Part shown: positions 32,872-43,866 of the stretch, piece after piece | Position numbering within the stretch: the stretch's first letter is position 1 | Layout: every line of letters begins with the position of its first letter | Assembly: GCF_001653235.2 (NCBI RefSeq) | Contig: NC_035796.1 | Span: forward strand, 1,178,001-1,242,000 | Direction of reading: 5' to 3' | Origin: Pochonia chlamydosporia 170 | Taxonomy: Eukaryota; Ascomycota; Sordariomycetes; Hypocreales; Clavicipitaceae | DNA: 64,000 nucleotides | Made by a program: the position numbers and the translations under genes | Notes under the pieces: model-generated | Told to the model about the DNA's origin: nothing | The model's database searches: none | The model's input: only the letters and a program-made list of their open reading frames with translations

Positions 32872-33721
32872 ATGAGCACGATCAACACCCCAGAACCTAT
32901 CAAATCTTCTTTAAATCTTCTCTCAACCCCATATCCCCAACATGAACCACGAACGCCCTTCACCATCCCAGAACGAACAGGCTGCCGCTCAGTCAAATCC
33001 ATCGTTGCATGGCTAGAATCCTCATCCAACAACCAGCCATGCTCCCCGCGAAGCAACGTCCCTGACATGGCGCACGACCTTTCGACAGGCTCCGTTTCGA
33101 CATACCACGAGCCGCGGCGTCATAATTACAGCGTGTCGGCGGCGAGTGACATCGAAGATTACTCACTGACATACCTCAAGTACAAAAACTATTTTACCAG
33201 TGCGCCTCTGGGGAGATGTCTGGATAATACGAGCAAATCGTCCACAGAACATCAAACAAATTCATTGGCCGACACGCAGTCCTCTACAAATCCGATTTCG
33301 ACAAAATTGGAAGGGGATTCGAAGCATACTCGAGTTACATCTCAAGATAGTGGTCGCAGAATGAAGAAGTCTGTGGTTCCACCTACTTGGCGAGATCCAG
33401 AGGAAGTGGGAGCGTTTTAGAACAACGTTCGATCCTATCTGGCCATATCGGATGAAGAAATAGTATATGAGATTCCGCCACAAAATAATGATCAGGAAGT
33501 TCCCCCTGATGACTACAGTTCTAGGTTAGTCACGCTGCGTTGGGTGCGGATTCTTGTAGGCAGTGGAGTCGAGAAGATCGTTAACCGTTTGTACAACCTA
33601 GTTTAGAAAGTCCAGCACTACGACGACCCCAATGTCTCAAAAGAGTCAAGGTCGGACGTTGTCGGCCCTGGAAAGAGCCATGTCAGATATGGATGACTTT
33701 TTTAACGAAGGAAATGAGTAG
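32872..33721 (+). pseudogene. Ser/Thr-rich hypothetical protein gene interrupted by an in-frame TAG
   Basis: ATG 32872 opens 182 codons ending at TAG 33418-33420. The same frame then continues for 34 codons of protein-like sequence (NNVRSYLAISDEEIVYEIPP, then acidic residues) to a GTTAGT donor at 33525. An 82-nt intron ending TTTAG leads in frame to 38 more codons (about RTLSALERAMSDMDDFFNEG) and a stop at 33719. Together this gives a 255-residue protein with one nonsense codon. The stop falls in GAF-stop-NN, where a Trp (TGG to TAG) would fit well. No domain recognised; polar, Ser/Thr-rich and probably nuclear or cytosolic. If the TAG is real, either a truncated protein or a dying gene results; a base-calling error is the alternative. 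Confidence 0.55.
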
Positions 33722-34012
33722 GAGATAGGATTTTACGCGACCATGCTTGCCCTGAGTGCTACCCTAGGCCAAGCACACAAACGTCATTTTTGTGGTTGGA
33801 TATGGAGAGCAGTAGATGATTGCGTATTTCCCTACCACGTCTCTACGTATTTGGCATTTAGGAAAAACGACATGCGGTCGATATAATTCAATCAAAGACT
33901 TCACTCTTGAACACACAACCCAGGAAAAAGAACTTTTGTTCATTGAATTCTTCTATTCCTCGCATCCGTGCGCCTATCATTATGCTCATATAAATCAAAC
34001 CCACAAACTTCT

Positions 34013-35066
34013 TTACGAAGACACCTTTGCGCTATACTTGGCCGCAGCCTGGTCAAACAAGGCGCTCTTCTCCTCCAAATCAGCCAGCAATGCATGCTTG
34101 GGGTCCGCCTTCTTCAGGGAGCTGCTATCGTTAGAACATAAGACATAGAAAAGAATCATTCGATATTATACATACGCAGTGTATTCAGATGCGTCTCCAC
34201 CAGAAATCAAAGTCAGAACCAGCATGTTGGCAATGGCCTCCACATACTGGGGGTCCTTCTTCAACGCCTCCTCCAGCGCTACCTGGGCTTCCTCCAGACG
34301 GCCGAGGTGCAGTTCGCACACTGCTTGTGAGACGAGAGATCGTATCGAAGCTGTTGAGGGGGCTTGCGCGAGCTCTTCGTAAACGTAAAATGCCTGCTGG
34401 TACTTCTCACCGCCCTGCGAATAATCAGCTTCACATTGCCTCCGCGTCACGGACATGCCACCTACCACTCTGAGACCGACCCAAGACTCAGCAAGGTTCA
34501 CCAACAAACTATCTTGTGCCCATCTTCTTGCAGCAGCAACTTCCTTGACCGCGAGGTCGGTTCGGTTTTGTTCAAGGTGGATCTGAACAATCAGGGCAAC
34601 GGCTTCCACTGTGTCCGGGCATGAGCTTCTGGCAAACAAAAAGAACAATCATGGCTACTTGATAAAACTTACAGCTTGCTTGGTGCTGTGACAAGAGTGC
34701 AATAGCTTCCTCCGACTTGCCAGCAGCTTGCAGAACCGTTCCACCGATAACCTGAACGGTGGTGTTGTCGGCGGCGGAAGAAGCCAGCTTCTCGACGGTC
34801 TTCAGCGCAGCATCGGTCTTTCCAAGGGTGTATTCAGCCAACGCGCCGAGAACTTCCAAGTCTGGCTCTGATTCACCCTTGACGTCTGCAATGACATCCT
34901 CAGCCTGGCCGAGTGCGATGCGGGCTCGGAGGACTAGGACGCGCGCGGGGAGAGCATTGTCGGCTGAGAAGGACGATGTGTCGAAATCGACGACTTCCTG
35001 GTACTGTCCCTGGTGGAAGTGGTTGTGAATGTTGATCAATTCACCTTCTGCTGAGTAGGGATCCAT
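34013..35066 (-). CDS. sec28: Coatomer subunit epsilon
   Basis: Four exons (35066-34673, 34608-34466, 34414-34176, 34124-34013), 295 aa. Epsilon-COP is part of the B-subcomplex of the COPI coat, which retrieves cargo from Golgi to ER. The reading is a run of TPR-like helices: HNHFHQGQYQEVVDFDTSSF, ALGALAEYTLGK-type repeats, LEAVALIVQIHLEQNRTDLA, WAQDSLLVNLAESWVGLRV, GGEKYQQAFYVYEELAQ, AVCELHLGRLEEAQVALEEA, and the C-terminal SSLKKADPKHALLADLEEKS. The 64-nt first intron uses the CACAG acceptor at 34609 because the nearer GCCAG breaks frame. The 51-nt second intron is stop-free and in frame. Divergent from eL42. Confidence 0.92.
34415..34465 (-). other. 51-nt stop-free intron (3n) in epsilon-COP
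   Basis: GTAGGT donor, CTGAT-type branch and CGCAG acceptor. Removing it joins GLRV to GGEKYQQ, as family members require. Retention would insert 17 residues without a stop. Confidence 0.7.
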
Positions 35067-35662
35067 AATGGCTGCGATTGTGGTGTTGTATGCTCACAGT
35101 CGTCAACTGGCGATAGGGACATGCGTTGTTGGCCTTCCAGCTCATGGTGGGGTGTGGTTGCCCAGGGGCATTGAGCAGCGAGTTGTCCATTGAATGACAC
35201 TAGCCGTTTATAGATTAAACAGCAGCGCCGCTGTACACCCCATTGCTCAACCAGCAGGCTATCTTCCAAGCGTTTGATGCAGATTCTCTTAAAAGATGTA
35301 TCTAATTGTGAAGTTATTACAACAGTCTACTAGTCCTGTGTTAAATGCTCAGAACCCATTGTTTCGATGTGAATGCCTCGATTTGCCACGTTTGTCGAAC
35401 AATTCAGCATTACAGCAGCGTCGCGAACAGCCACTTCAGGATATTTGCGGGGCTGCTCTCAATGCTGCACGTGCACTCCCAGCAATTGAGGCATCAATCG
35501 TTGTAGTGGGTCCGCTTGTGCACTCATACCCAATCAGGGATGGACGTTTACCCTAGTTTCCCACAAAGCGAGAAATCACCAAAACCTCCCAAATTTCCAT
35601 TCTAGCCTTGGAACTTTGCATCACCAAACACCCAAGTAACGACACCGCACAACGTCGTCAAG
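35067..35662. promoter_or_regulatory. Divergent promoter region, epsilon-COP / eL42
   Basis: 596 bp between divergent starts. A TAGGGT-type core (reverse strand, about 35550-35556) resembles telobox-like elements of ribosomal protein promoters; this is a weak single match. Confidence 0.4.
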
Positions 35663-36409
35663 ATGGTAGGTCTCCCCGTGCTTTCCCACGCGATTTAATA
35701 CACCCAGGCGACACAAGCGATTTGTTTTATCGAACGTTACGAGTTTGCCACCGGCGCACGATGACAGTTTTCCGAGCAACGAATCTTTTACGGCGGGGAC
35801 CACCACACTTCGCGGCAGCGATTGCACGAAACTGGCAGGCAGAACACGATACCCGGTACAACGCTTGATAACGAAGGAATTTCATCAAACAATTTTCAAC
35901 TCTCTCGGCAACTGTCTTGTGCGAATTCGGTGGCATCCGGCGTATCGTTTGGGGAACAACCGCGACAATGATAACTTTGCATTGGAAGTGGCGGCAGCTG
36001 ACAGGACTGTGCAATTAGGTCAACATTCCCAAGACCCGAAACACCTACTGCAAGGGCAAGGAGTGCCGCAAGCACACCCAGCACAAGGTCACCCAGTACA
36101 AGGCTGGCAAGGCCTCTCTGTTCGCCCAGGGTAAGCGCCGTTACGACCGAAAGCAGAGCGGTTATGGTGGTCAGACCAAGCCCGTTTTCCACAAGAAGGC
36201 CAAGACCACCAAGAAGGTCGTCCTGAGATTGGAGTGCGTCAAGTGCAAGACCAAGTGCCAGCTGGCCCTGAAGCGATGCAAGCACTTCGAGTTGGGGTAC
36301 GTTCTTTTGTGTCCTACGCGTCAAAAGTGGCTGCGTCTGTTTGAGATGAAAAGTGCTAACAGTTTGCAGTGGTGACAAGAAGACGAAGGGTGCGGCTCTG
36401 GTGTTCTAA
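35663..36409 (+). CDS. rpl42: 60S ribosomal protein eL42 (L42/L44, L36a family)
   Basis: Three exons (35663-35665, 36019-36296, 36370-36409), 106 aa, exactly the yeast length. The first exon is only the ATG, followed directly by a GTAGGT donor and a 353-nt intron ending AATTAG. The protein reads [20 protein letters not shown], Zn-binding Cys pairs (YCKGKEC and [10 protein letters not shown]), [15 protein letters not shown] and [12 protein letters not shown]. eL42 sits at the large-subunit E site. Residue 56 is Pro; substitution here is a classical source of cycloheximide resistance in yeasts, so this allele is predicted to be sensitive. A long intron just after the start codon is common in fungal ribosomal-protein genes. 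Confidence 0.96.
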
Positions 36410-36783
36410 GTGCATTATGTTGGGTTCACTCAAATTATCTCGTGGTTATCCTTGCGTCATTTGGGGCATCATGGACACTGGCGAAAGGAGGGTACATGTC
36501 CTCAGTTTTGGGGGATGGTTCATAGGGAATGAATAAAACAGAGTTCTCTGTGTCAAGAGATTTACGATATTTGGCATGTTGACGAGTCTCGGGGTGATGA
36601 TGAACGCTGACCCAGGCTTGTCGAGGAAAACTACCATTTCGCATATTACAACCTTCGTGTTTGTGACTGTTCGAAGACGGGACAAACCTGGTTCGCCTGA
36701 TGTCGCTTGCCTCTCAGTACCTAGTATGCAGTCCATATCTATCCGCCTAAAATCTACGCCAATGTCCAACGTCCGCGTTTAGT
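36410..36783. other. Intergenic region between convergent genes
   Basis: 3' flanks of eL42 (+) and the 2H phosphoesterase gene (-). No supported gene. Confidence 0.6.
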
Positions 36784-37864
36784 CTAGAATCCCTCCCCCA
36801 ACAAGATAGTCCTGCCCCCTCCATACCACAACGTCCCATTCCTCGCATCCAGTCCCTTCTCCTGGCCGACGACCCATTCTCCAACAAAGTCCCCATCCTT
36901 CACATCCCAAACCTCCTTCTCCAGCCATTCATTAATATCGTCAATGGCCTTCACCCACCTCTCCCTCTTCTCCGGCGTATCATGGTCCGCCTCATCCAGG
37001 AACCGGCCCAGCGTAATATGCGCACTAGGCACCTGATACCGTGACCCGACCTGCAATCCTGCCTCCTGCACCTTGTCAAACACATCTCGCCGGAGGTGGT
37101 GATACGTGTACCCGTCGCCCTGGGTGACAGCATCGGCGGCAACATCAGGAGCAGTCGGAGGCGGCGACAGCGTCTCCTCACCACAGGCCGGCAAGAAGGA
37201 CACCGCAAAGGCAGAAGTATCATACGAAATCATGGGCTTCACAATTCGTGACCGATGACGATGCGTGTAGGAAGTAATGTCCGGGATGCTAGGGCGAATA
37301 GCAGATACCAATGCTCCTATCTCTTGAGGGGTCTTGGAAAATGCGACCTCCAGAACCGTCATGTGCATTCGATGAGTTGGCATCAGCCAAATTCCTAGTC
37401 AGGTCAGTTTCGTCGCCATTATGGTGTGATGTTGCAGAACGAACCAGGCGCAGCGTCTTGCAGCAGACCCTGCAACTTTGCCGCCAACTGGACAATATGA
37501 TGAGGCGGTCTCGCCCAAAATACCAGGCAATTTCGCTCATCCTTGAAGCCAGGCTCGATATCTGGCCGCTCCAGCCTCAGAATAGTCTGGTCAATTGACA
37601 GGCCCTTGAAATCGGAGGCGAGAAATTTTGCTTTTTGCTGGGCATTTCGCTTTGTACGGTGCACAGAGTAGAGCAGTTGCAGTTCTTTCTACGGCAAGTC
37701 AGCGCTGGAGCCAGAATGTATCCTCCTCATGGACCATAGTGGGGTGGACGGACGGGATCATCATGACAGGCGTTTATAAAGGCAGTGTATGGATTCTCAC
37801 CAGGCTGAAGGGTAATTCCAGAGAGGTCCTCCAGCCTGTTGCTCGCGTCGGTTTCGGCGCTCAT
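36784..37864 (-). CDS. 2H phosphoesterase superfamily protein (RNA ligase / cyclic phosphodiesterase-like)
   Basis: Three exons (37864-37754, 37688-37445, 37394-36784), 321 aa. Introns are 65 and 50 nt with CTGAC branches and TAG acceptors; donors are GTCCGT and GTTCGT. The two H-x-T/S catalytic motifs are present: HMTVLEVAF (about residue 129) and HITLGRF (about 241), the signature of 2'-5' RNA ligase/2',3'-cyclic phosphodiesterase folds. N-terminal YSVHRTKRNAQQKAKFLASD and FWARPPHHIVQLAAKLQ precede it. The fungal group is uncharacterised; RNA 2',3'-cyclic phosphate or a nucleotide is a likely substrate. No signal peptide. Confidence 0.82.
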
Positions 37865-38275
37865 GATTGTGATTTCGCGCAATGCGTGCTGTTGTACGAC
37901 GTCGGTAGAAGAGTGGTTTCTGGTCCGAAGTTATATATGGAACAATGTGGCGGAGACCCCTGCTTCAGGGAATAGTCAACTTCGCCCTTGGTGACATGGA
38001 AACTGGGCCAGTTTAATGAGATTACGAGGCTTAGGCTATTCGTGGGGGTGTGGTTTCCTTTCCGGCTTAATTCAGATATGATTTGACTGATCGGAGAAAT
38101 ATTGATTGTAATTCGAATACAGTTGGCAGTAAAACATGTTGAAGCCTTCTTGGTGGACACTGTCACCATTTCGTCTTCTGAGTTTGGGAGTTCTTTCAAC
38201 ACTCGCTTCTTTAGGAAATACAAACTCTACAGCGTTTTCAATCGTGTTCATAATTCTATATCAGTCTAATCTAAT
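37865..38275. other. Intergenic region
   Basis: Promoter of the 2H gene on one side and 3' flank of the ureidoglycolate lyase gene on the other. No supported gene. Confidence 0.6.
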
Positions 38276-39004
38276 TTACAGCTTCTCCAATCTCGCCCTC
38301 GGCACCGCAACCTCAACACTCGGCTCCTCCCTCCCCCTTGTCTCAAAATCAACCAACTGACAATCCTCCACCGCAACACCACTCATAAACTGCGAAACCA
38401 CAAAGTCCAACGTCGTCCCCGGGGGCCCCAAAGCCACCATCGGCGCATGCCACGTCCCGGCACCATACGTAACCGCCTGCGCATCCGTAGCCACAAACGC
38501 CCTCAAGCCACTCACATCCGGGAGTCCCCTCCCGGGTAGATCACTTCCCATAGGAACAGGCAGGTGCTTGTCCGCCTCGCTGGGCGGCAGACTAGGCGCA
38601 ACAATGACGAGATAGCCCGTCGCGGAGGAAGAGACGGGTGCAAAGGTCTGGGTGGTGAAGGGGTGTCGTTCGAGGATCCGCACGGTGAACTTGTCCTGGG
38701 TGTCGGAGACGGAGGACAGCTCGCGGGCCGAGCAGACGAACATGCTCATGGCGGCGTCGGCCTTTCCGCTGGGCGACTGGTCGTACAGGTTTCTTATCTT
38801 GCTGACATTGCGGTACTGGATGGCGTGGCCTTGGTTTGCGGAGACGGCGTTGGAGGGAAGAGATGAGGCGTGTGAGGAGAATGTTGACGGGTGGATGTCT
38901 GGTCTGGGGTTGTTTATGACATTGCCGTATGGGTGGAAGGCGTCTTGGGTGAGTGGCAGGGCTGTGACTTTGATTTCAGAGTTGACTTGTATCGTGATGG
39001 TCAT
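38276..39004 (-). CDS. Ureidoglycolate lyase (allantoin catabolism)
   Basis: Single exon, 242 aa. ATG 39004 starts MTITIQVNSEIKVTALPLTQ, the usual N terminus; the frame is open further upstream but without ATG. The cupin-like ureidoglycolate lyase/hydrolase fold is supported by DAFHPYGNVI, ILERHPFTTQTFAPV, GYLVIVAP, LRAFVATDAQAVTYGAGTWH and PMVALG. The enzyme (Dal3/AllA type) splits ureidoglycolate into urea and glyoxylate, the last step of allantoate use as nitrogen source. No other allantoin gene is nearby, so this is not a cluster. Control by nitrogen status is expected from the family, but I did not prove sites. Confidence 0.88.
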   Translation of the reverse strand: MTITIQVNSEIKVTALPLTQDAFHPYGNVINNPRPDIHPSTFSSHASSLPSNAVSANQGHAIQYRNVSKIRNLYDQSPSGKADAAMSMFVCSARELSSVSDTQDKFTVRILERHPFTTQTFAPVSSSATGYLVIVAPSLPPSEADKHLPVPMGSDLPGRGLPDVSGLRAFVATDAQAVTYGAGTWHAPMVALGPPGTTLDFVVSQFMSGVAVEDCQLVDFETRGREEPSVEVAVPRARLEKL

Positions 39005-39980
39005 TTTGGCGAGGCTGTGTGTTTGTGCTGTGAGAAGCAAGAACAAGCAGAGGTTTCGTGATGAGGTTGTGTAGATGGGATTTGGGTTTGCCGTCCTTGG
39101 CTGTCTCTTTATACGTTGATTTTATGTCGGGTTTCCAACTTCCTCCCCATTACATACGCAACAAGAGAGTTCGGGTCGGAAATGCAATGCGCCGGTACAA
39201 AATGAAAATAAAAATGTTGAATAAAAGGATTAGATGAAGTCAAACAAGCCAAGAGCAATCACTCAACCTCACTCTCACTCAACTCAATGGAGAGAACCGG
39301 TGTCTCGCGGGGCGCCGGTCCCGGACCCCTCCGCCGGTCGCCTCCGTGGCACAAAACTGCACAAAACTGCACCAGACATGCAAGCCATATAATTCAAGCC
39401 ATCGAAAGCCATAAGGTGTGATTCCTTATCCCATTCTCAACAAAACATAGTTTCGCATGCACCGTCCGAGACTGCTTTGCAAATTTAAGGCATTGAGTCA
39501 CAAATGTAGCTACGAGATACGATCAGCATATTTATCACAATACGTTAGGAATAGCGCCCTGCATTCGACACCGGCACCCAAAAAATCGGCACCGACTCGG
39601 CACGTTTGACCCGCGCTGTGCCAAAATCGGGTTTCGACATGGCTAAAGGCGAATAGGAAGCTTGAATTGAGAGTCTTGATCGGTGGCGGGAATGACGGCA
39701 GAATATGTAGTGACTCTTTAAGCAGCAACCGGAGTTGTCTTTACTTTTATTTTTGTGTGTAACCTTGAATATTATTCTGTTGCGAGGTGAAGCAGACACT
39801 GTCATTCATTTGGTTCAACCACTCTTCTCAACATCATCACCCGTCTCACAAACCTGATATTTGCCACGGTGAAAAGCATCAAACAGAAACAATATCAGAC
39901 CCTCTGGTATCATCTGAGATACTCAGCCCTACGACAATCAAGCCCATCACCTTTCGCACCCCTACATCCTCCCGACCTAC
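39005..39980. promoter_or_regulatory. Divergent promoter region, ureidoglycolate lyase / MFS
   Basis: 976 bp between divergent starts. A GC-rich patch at about 39300-39350 holds GCGGGG (39307-39312) and its reverse-type CTCCGC (39329-39334), both fitting the CreA SYGGRG consensus. A tandem ACAAAACTGC pair follows (39351-39370). Regulatory meaning is inference. Confidence 0.4.
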
Positions 39981-41925
39981 ATGCCACACCATGACAAGCC
40001 AACCCTCCACATCCCCAAAGATGTAGACACAGCAATTCTCAGGACCATCCCAGATGGCCATGTTCCTGATCTACCGTCCGCCATGCCGCAGGGCGATAAC
40101 GGATGTCCTTCAACGACACAACAAATCCAACGGCCTCCTCCGGCCGGGGAATTATCTTCAAACGACCCAGAAACGCAAACACCAGACTCCCAATCCCAGA
40201 AACAGTCCAGAGAACCAGTAGCCTGGAGAGATTTACCCCGGAAGAAGCAGCTCGTCATCATCACACTCGCCCGTATGAGCGAGCCCTTGGTCCAGACATC
40301 CCTGCAGGTACGTCCTACACACGATCCCCAAAACACCTACAAAAGCTTACTTCGACACCAGTCCTACATGTACTACCAACTGAAATGGTTCAACCCTGAA
40401 TCTCCCGACGCCCTTATATCCAGCCAAGCGGGCATCCTGCACGCCTCCTTCACGGCGGCGCAGTTCCTCACGGCCATGGCATGGGGCCGCGTCGCCGATT
40501 CACGGAGGGCAGGCCGCAAGACGGTATTGCTGATCGGGTTGCTGGGCACGAGCCTTTCCTGCTTGGGGTTTGGCTTCTCAACCAGTTTCTGGCAGGCCCT
40601 GCTGTTTAGGACCCTGGGCGGGAGTACGAATGGGAATATTGGCGTCATGAGGACCATGTATGTTCACCTTCCCGGTACATGACACAAGAACGGCGCACAC
40701 TGCAGAGTAGACGGCAAAGGTACTGACAGAATGTAGGATCTCAGAAATCATCCGTGAAAAGAAATTCCAAGCCCGCGCATTCCTCCTCATGCCCATGACC
40801 TTCAACATCGGCGTCATCATCGGTCCCATCCTCGGAGGCATCCTCTCCGACCCGGCAGGCACGTACCCCCATCTATTCGGCCACGTCCCCTTCTTCATCA
40901 ACTTCCCCTACGCAACGCCCAACATCGTCAGCTCCATATTCCTCCTGCTCGCCGCCGCAGCAGTATGGCTGGGCCTCGACGAAACGCTCGACGCGCTGAG
41001 AGACGGCCCCCCCGACCTGGGAACCCGCGTGGGCAGAAAACTGGCCAAGTCTTTCCGCAGGATATTCCGCCGCCGTGAAAGGACGGGGTATATGCCGATT
41101 CCGTCGAATGTGCTGGAACTTGCCGCCGATGGGAACGTGTCGAGTAAATTGCCTGCGAGGCGGTATACCCAGCGCTTACCGTTTCGGCGGATATTCACGC
41201 GAAACGTGGCGTTGACGCTGTTTGCCCAGTTCTTCCTGACTTTTCATATCGGGACGTTCCAATCCCTCTGGTTTGTGTTTCTGTCAACTCCTGTTTTTGA
41301 CCCTTCAGCTTCGAATCACAAGACGAAACTACCGTTTCGGTTTACTGGTGGGATAGGCCTGCACCCCCAGTCTGTTGGTATGGCCATGGCCATCCTCGGA
41401 GTCATTGGTATCTCACTGCAGCTCCTGTTCTACCCTCGCATGTCAGCCCGCCTAGGCACGTTAATGTCGTGGCGTTTATTCCTGCTCTTCTTCCCGATAA
41501 CATACTTCCTCGTTCCGTATCTGTCCGTCGTCCCCAGCACCTCTGAGCCGCCGCACAGCAAGACCGGGCCAGCGATTTGGCTGTCAATCTGCGGGGTGCT
41601 CTTTTTGCAAGTCATGGGCCGGACTTTTGCGCTACCAAGTCAAGTTATCCTTGTGAACAACTGCTCGCCGCATCCAAGTGTGTTGGGGACCATACACGGA
41701 TTGGGACAGAGCGTTAGTAGTTTTGCGAGGACGATGGGACCCATTACTGGTGGCGTTGTGTATGGGTATGGCCTGAGTAGAGGGTATGTCGGGTTGGTGT
41801 TTTGGCTATTGAGTTGCGTGGCTATTTGTGCCTGCTTAGCAAGCTTGTTAGTAAAAGAGGGCGATGGCCACGAAATTTGGCTAGACGGCGATGAGGACGA
41901 AGAACCCGTTGAAACCGGTAGATAG
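39981..41925 (+). CDS. MFS transporter (ZIFL / YCR023C-like)
   Basis: Three exons (39981-40307, 40362-40657, 40737-41925), 603 aa. The first intron is 54 nt and stop-free; the second is 79 nt with GTATGT, TACTGAC and GTAG. A 95-residue polar N terminus precedes 12 predicted membrane segments. Markers: LVQTSLQ joined to SYMYYQLKWF, ILHASFTAAQFLTAMAWGRV, motif A ADSRRAGRKTVLLIGLLGT, RTLGGSTNGNIGVMRTM, then PMTFNIGVIIGPILGGILSD. This matches the fungal family related to yeast YCR023C and plant zinc-induced facilitators. Substrate unknown. A basic central loop (about residues 270-330) is long. Confidence 0.85.
40308..40361 (+). other. 54-nt stop-free intron (3n) in the MFS gene
   Basis: GTACGT donor and CACCAG acceptor. 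Removal restores LVQTSLQ-SYMYYQ; retention would insert 18 residues in the first membrane segment region. Confidence 0.65.
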
Positions 41926-42142
41926 TGTTGTAAATATATCCGCTAGAAGATTAAGATAGAACGACAAAAAACTCCAGCCTATGTATGTTTCTGTGTAAAC
42001 CCGTACATAAAACGCCAAGAGAACCCATCCTGGTTGTCCTTTTTCTCTTCAGATAATACACAAAAATTCGTACACTGACATTGAAAGGTTTCGTGACTGA
42101 CTTATAGCAGCTACTGTTCCAATAGAGCATGCGTAAACACGC

Positions 42143-43866
42143 TTATGCAAATTCTCGTGGTCTTTGGGCACTTCCCAATTGTGGCTCGTCTTCGTAATCC
42201 TTGTTCTCAGTGCTCCTCCAGGGTGAGTTATTTGATGATGGCCCTGCGGCTTGTAGGCCAACTTGTTGTGAGGGCGGTTCGTAGCCTGGGGGAGGATCTG
42301 AAGAGTATCCGGCGTTGTAACCGTTGCTTTGCCGCCAGGGGGGTGGCTGTTGTGCACCCACAGATTGGAACTGCTGCTTCTTCTTGAAGATGCGTTGTCG
42401 GCCATACATGAAGAAGAGGGCGACAGCGCCGCCAAGAAGTAACAGCACCCCAAATATGATGGCCGACATGCCATTCAGAGCAAAGGTAAACCCGCTGATT
42501 TAGGGTTAGTTCAAGTGTCCAAGGATGTAGGAGTCAGGAGATATAAGAAACATACATGATGGCATTTACGACAGCAAGCAGGAGAATCAGCCTGCCCATC
42601 CACAGGTGTATCCTGCCAAACAGGGTGGGAGCCTGTGTTCGCCGATATTCGAGATGGTGCTTGACTCCCAAACCCAACTGCCCCAAGATGAAAGCGACAA
42701 TGATGTAACCGAGGATTTGGTGATACGACCTGAAGCTTCGGGACTGAGGTAATGTTAGCACAAGATGAGTAACAGAATCACTATTTGGCATGATTGCCGA
42801 TGAAAATGAAAACTTACCCTCTGATAGTGAAAACTGGTCAAGACACCCAACGCCAAACCAGCCAGAACGCCCATGGTAGCAAAAATCTGATTCAACGCAT
42901 GCCATTTTGCCCACCCACAAGCGCGCAAAAGCACAACGCCAAAATTCATCATACCAATAATGAAGAAAATCATAAACGTGGCGTGGAGTCTAGCCTTGTA
43001 ATCCGACTGCTTCGTCTCCCTGGACAGATTCTGAGTAAACTCAGTTTTGGAGTCCTTATTCAGGACAGGCGCATCGGCAGCACCCCTCGTCCTGCCCATG
43101 TCGATACTAAACACGCCATACTCTTGGTGGAATTTCAGTCCAGCTCTGGGGCTATCGTCCTTGAGCGTTCCTTCAGGGCCAACGGCATAGATAGCCTTGG
43201 AACTCGGTGACGATACGTCAATGTAGCCGCCAGTTGTGTCGACAGCGGGCCACGTTCGACAATGGTCCAAGCACTGCGCCGTGAACATCATGTAATCGCC
43301 AATAATACCCGTGTTGTTCGGAACGACAGACCACTGCATCTCGTCAAAGAAAAAAGGCTCGTAGTTGCCGTGAGCTATACGCGGAGAGAAGGTGACATTG
43401 TTGCCATCTCCATTTCTGTAGATGATCAGGAACAGGGCGCCTTTCATGTCGTCGCTGCCGAGGCCTACGCCTCCCCATGTGTATTTCTTGTTGACGCGAA
43501 TGCTGAAAAAGGTGCTTCGGGGGTGGGAGTCGTCGTTGGGCACGGTGAAAGCGAAGGCGACGTCGCCATTGTCGGAAACGAATGTGGATTGGCCGGGTGC
43601 GTTTGCTTCGTCTGCGCGAATTGCGGGAGCAAAGGCTACGTTGACTTGTTAGTGTCGTTCCATTTTGTCTTGTTTGCAAGATGCTTTTTGGGAGAGCTTC
43701 GACATGAGGTCGCTGATTGCTGGTCGGCATAGGTATGCCGCCATTTGCGTGCGAGCAGGGAGACCTCAACTGCAGAAAGGGGCTCCAACTTTTGGATGTT
43801 GGCGGTTGAGGGCCGAAACTTACCAGCAACAGCCAGGGCTGCACGCCAAAGTGATTTTAATAACAT
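42143..43866 (-). CDS. DOMON-cytochrome b561 membrane protein
   Basis: Four exons (43866-43824, 43635-42818, 42743-42556, 42494-42143), 466 aa. Introns are 188, 74 and 61 nt with CTAAC branches. The first exon plus the splice makes a signal peptide (MLLKSLWRAALAVAAFAPAI). A DOMON/cellobiose-dehydrogenase-like cytochrome domain (about residues 30-190, FAFTVPND...FSIRVNKKYTWGGVGLGSDD) is followed by a b561 core (about 230-385) with His residues in ARLHATFMIFF, WHALNQIF, SYHQILGYI and GRIHLWMGR, which would bind two haems. A C-terminal tail is rich in Pro, Gln and Tyr (PPPGYEPPSQ). Such proteins move electrons across the membrane, possibly for extracellular metal or quinone reduction. Confidence 0.87.

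Noticed and set aside
33400..33470. Intron that would remove the in-frame TAG at 33418
   Set aside because: Available GT sites give either a 15-nt intron or poor donors, and the flanking protein reads continuously except for the stop.
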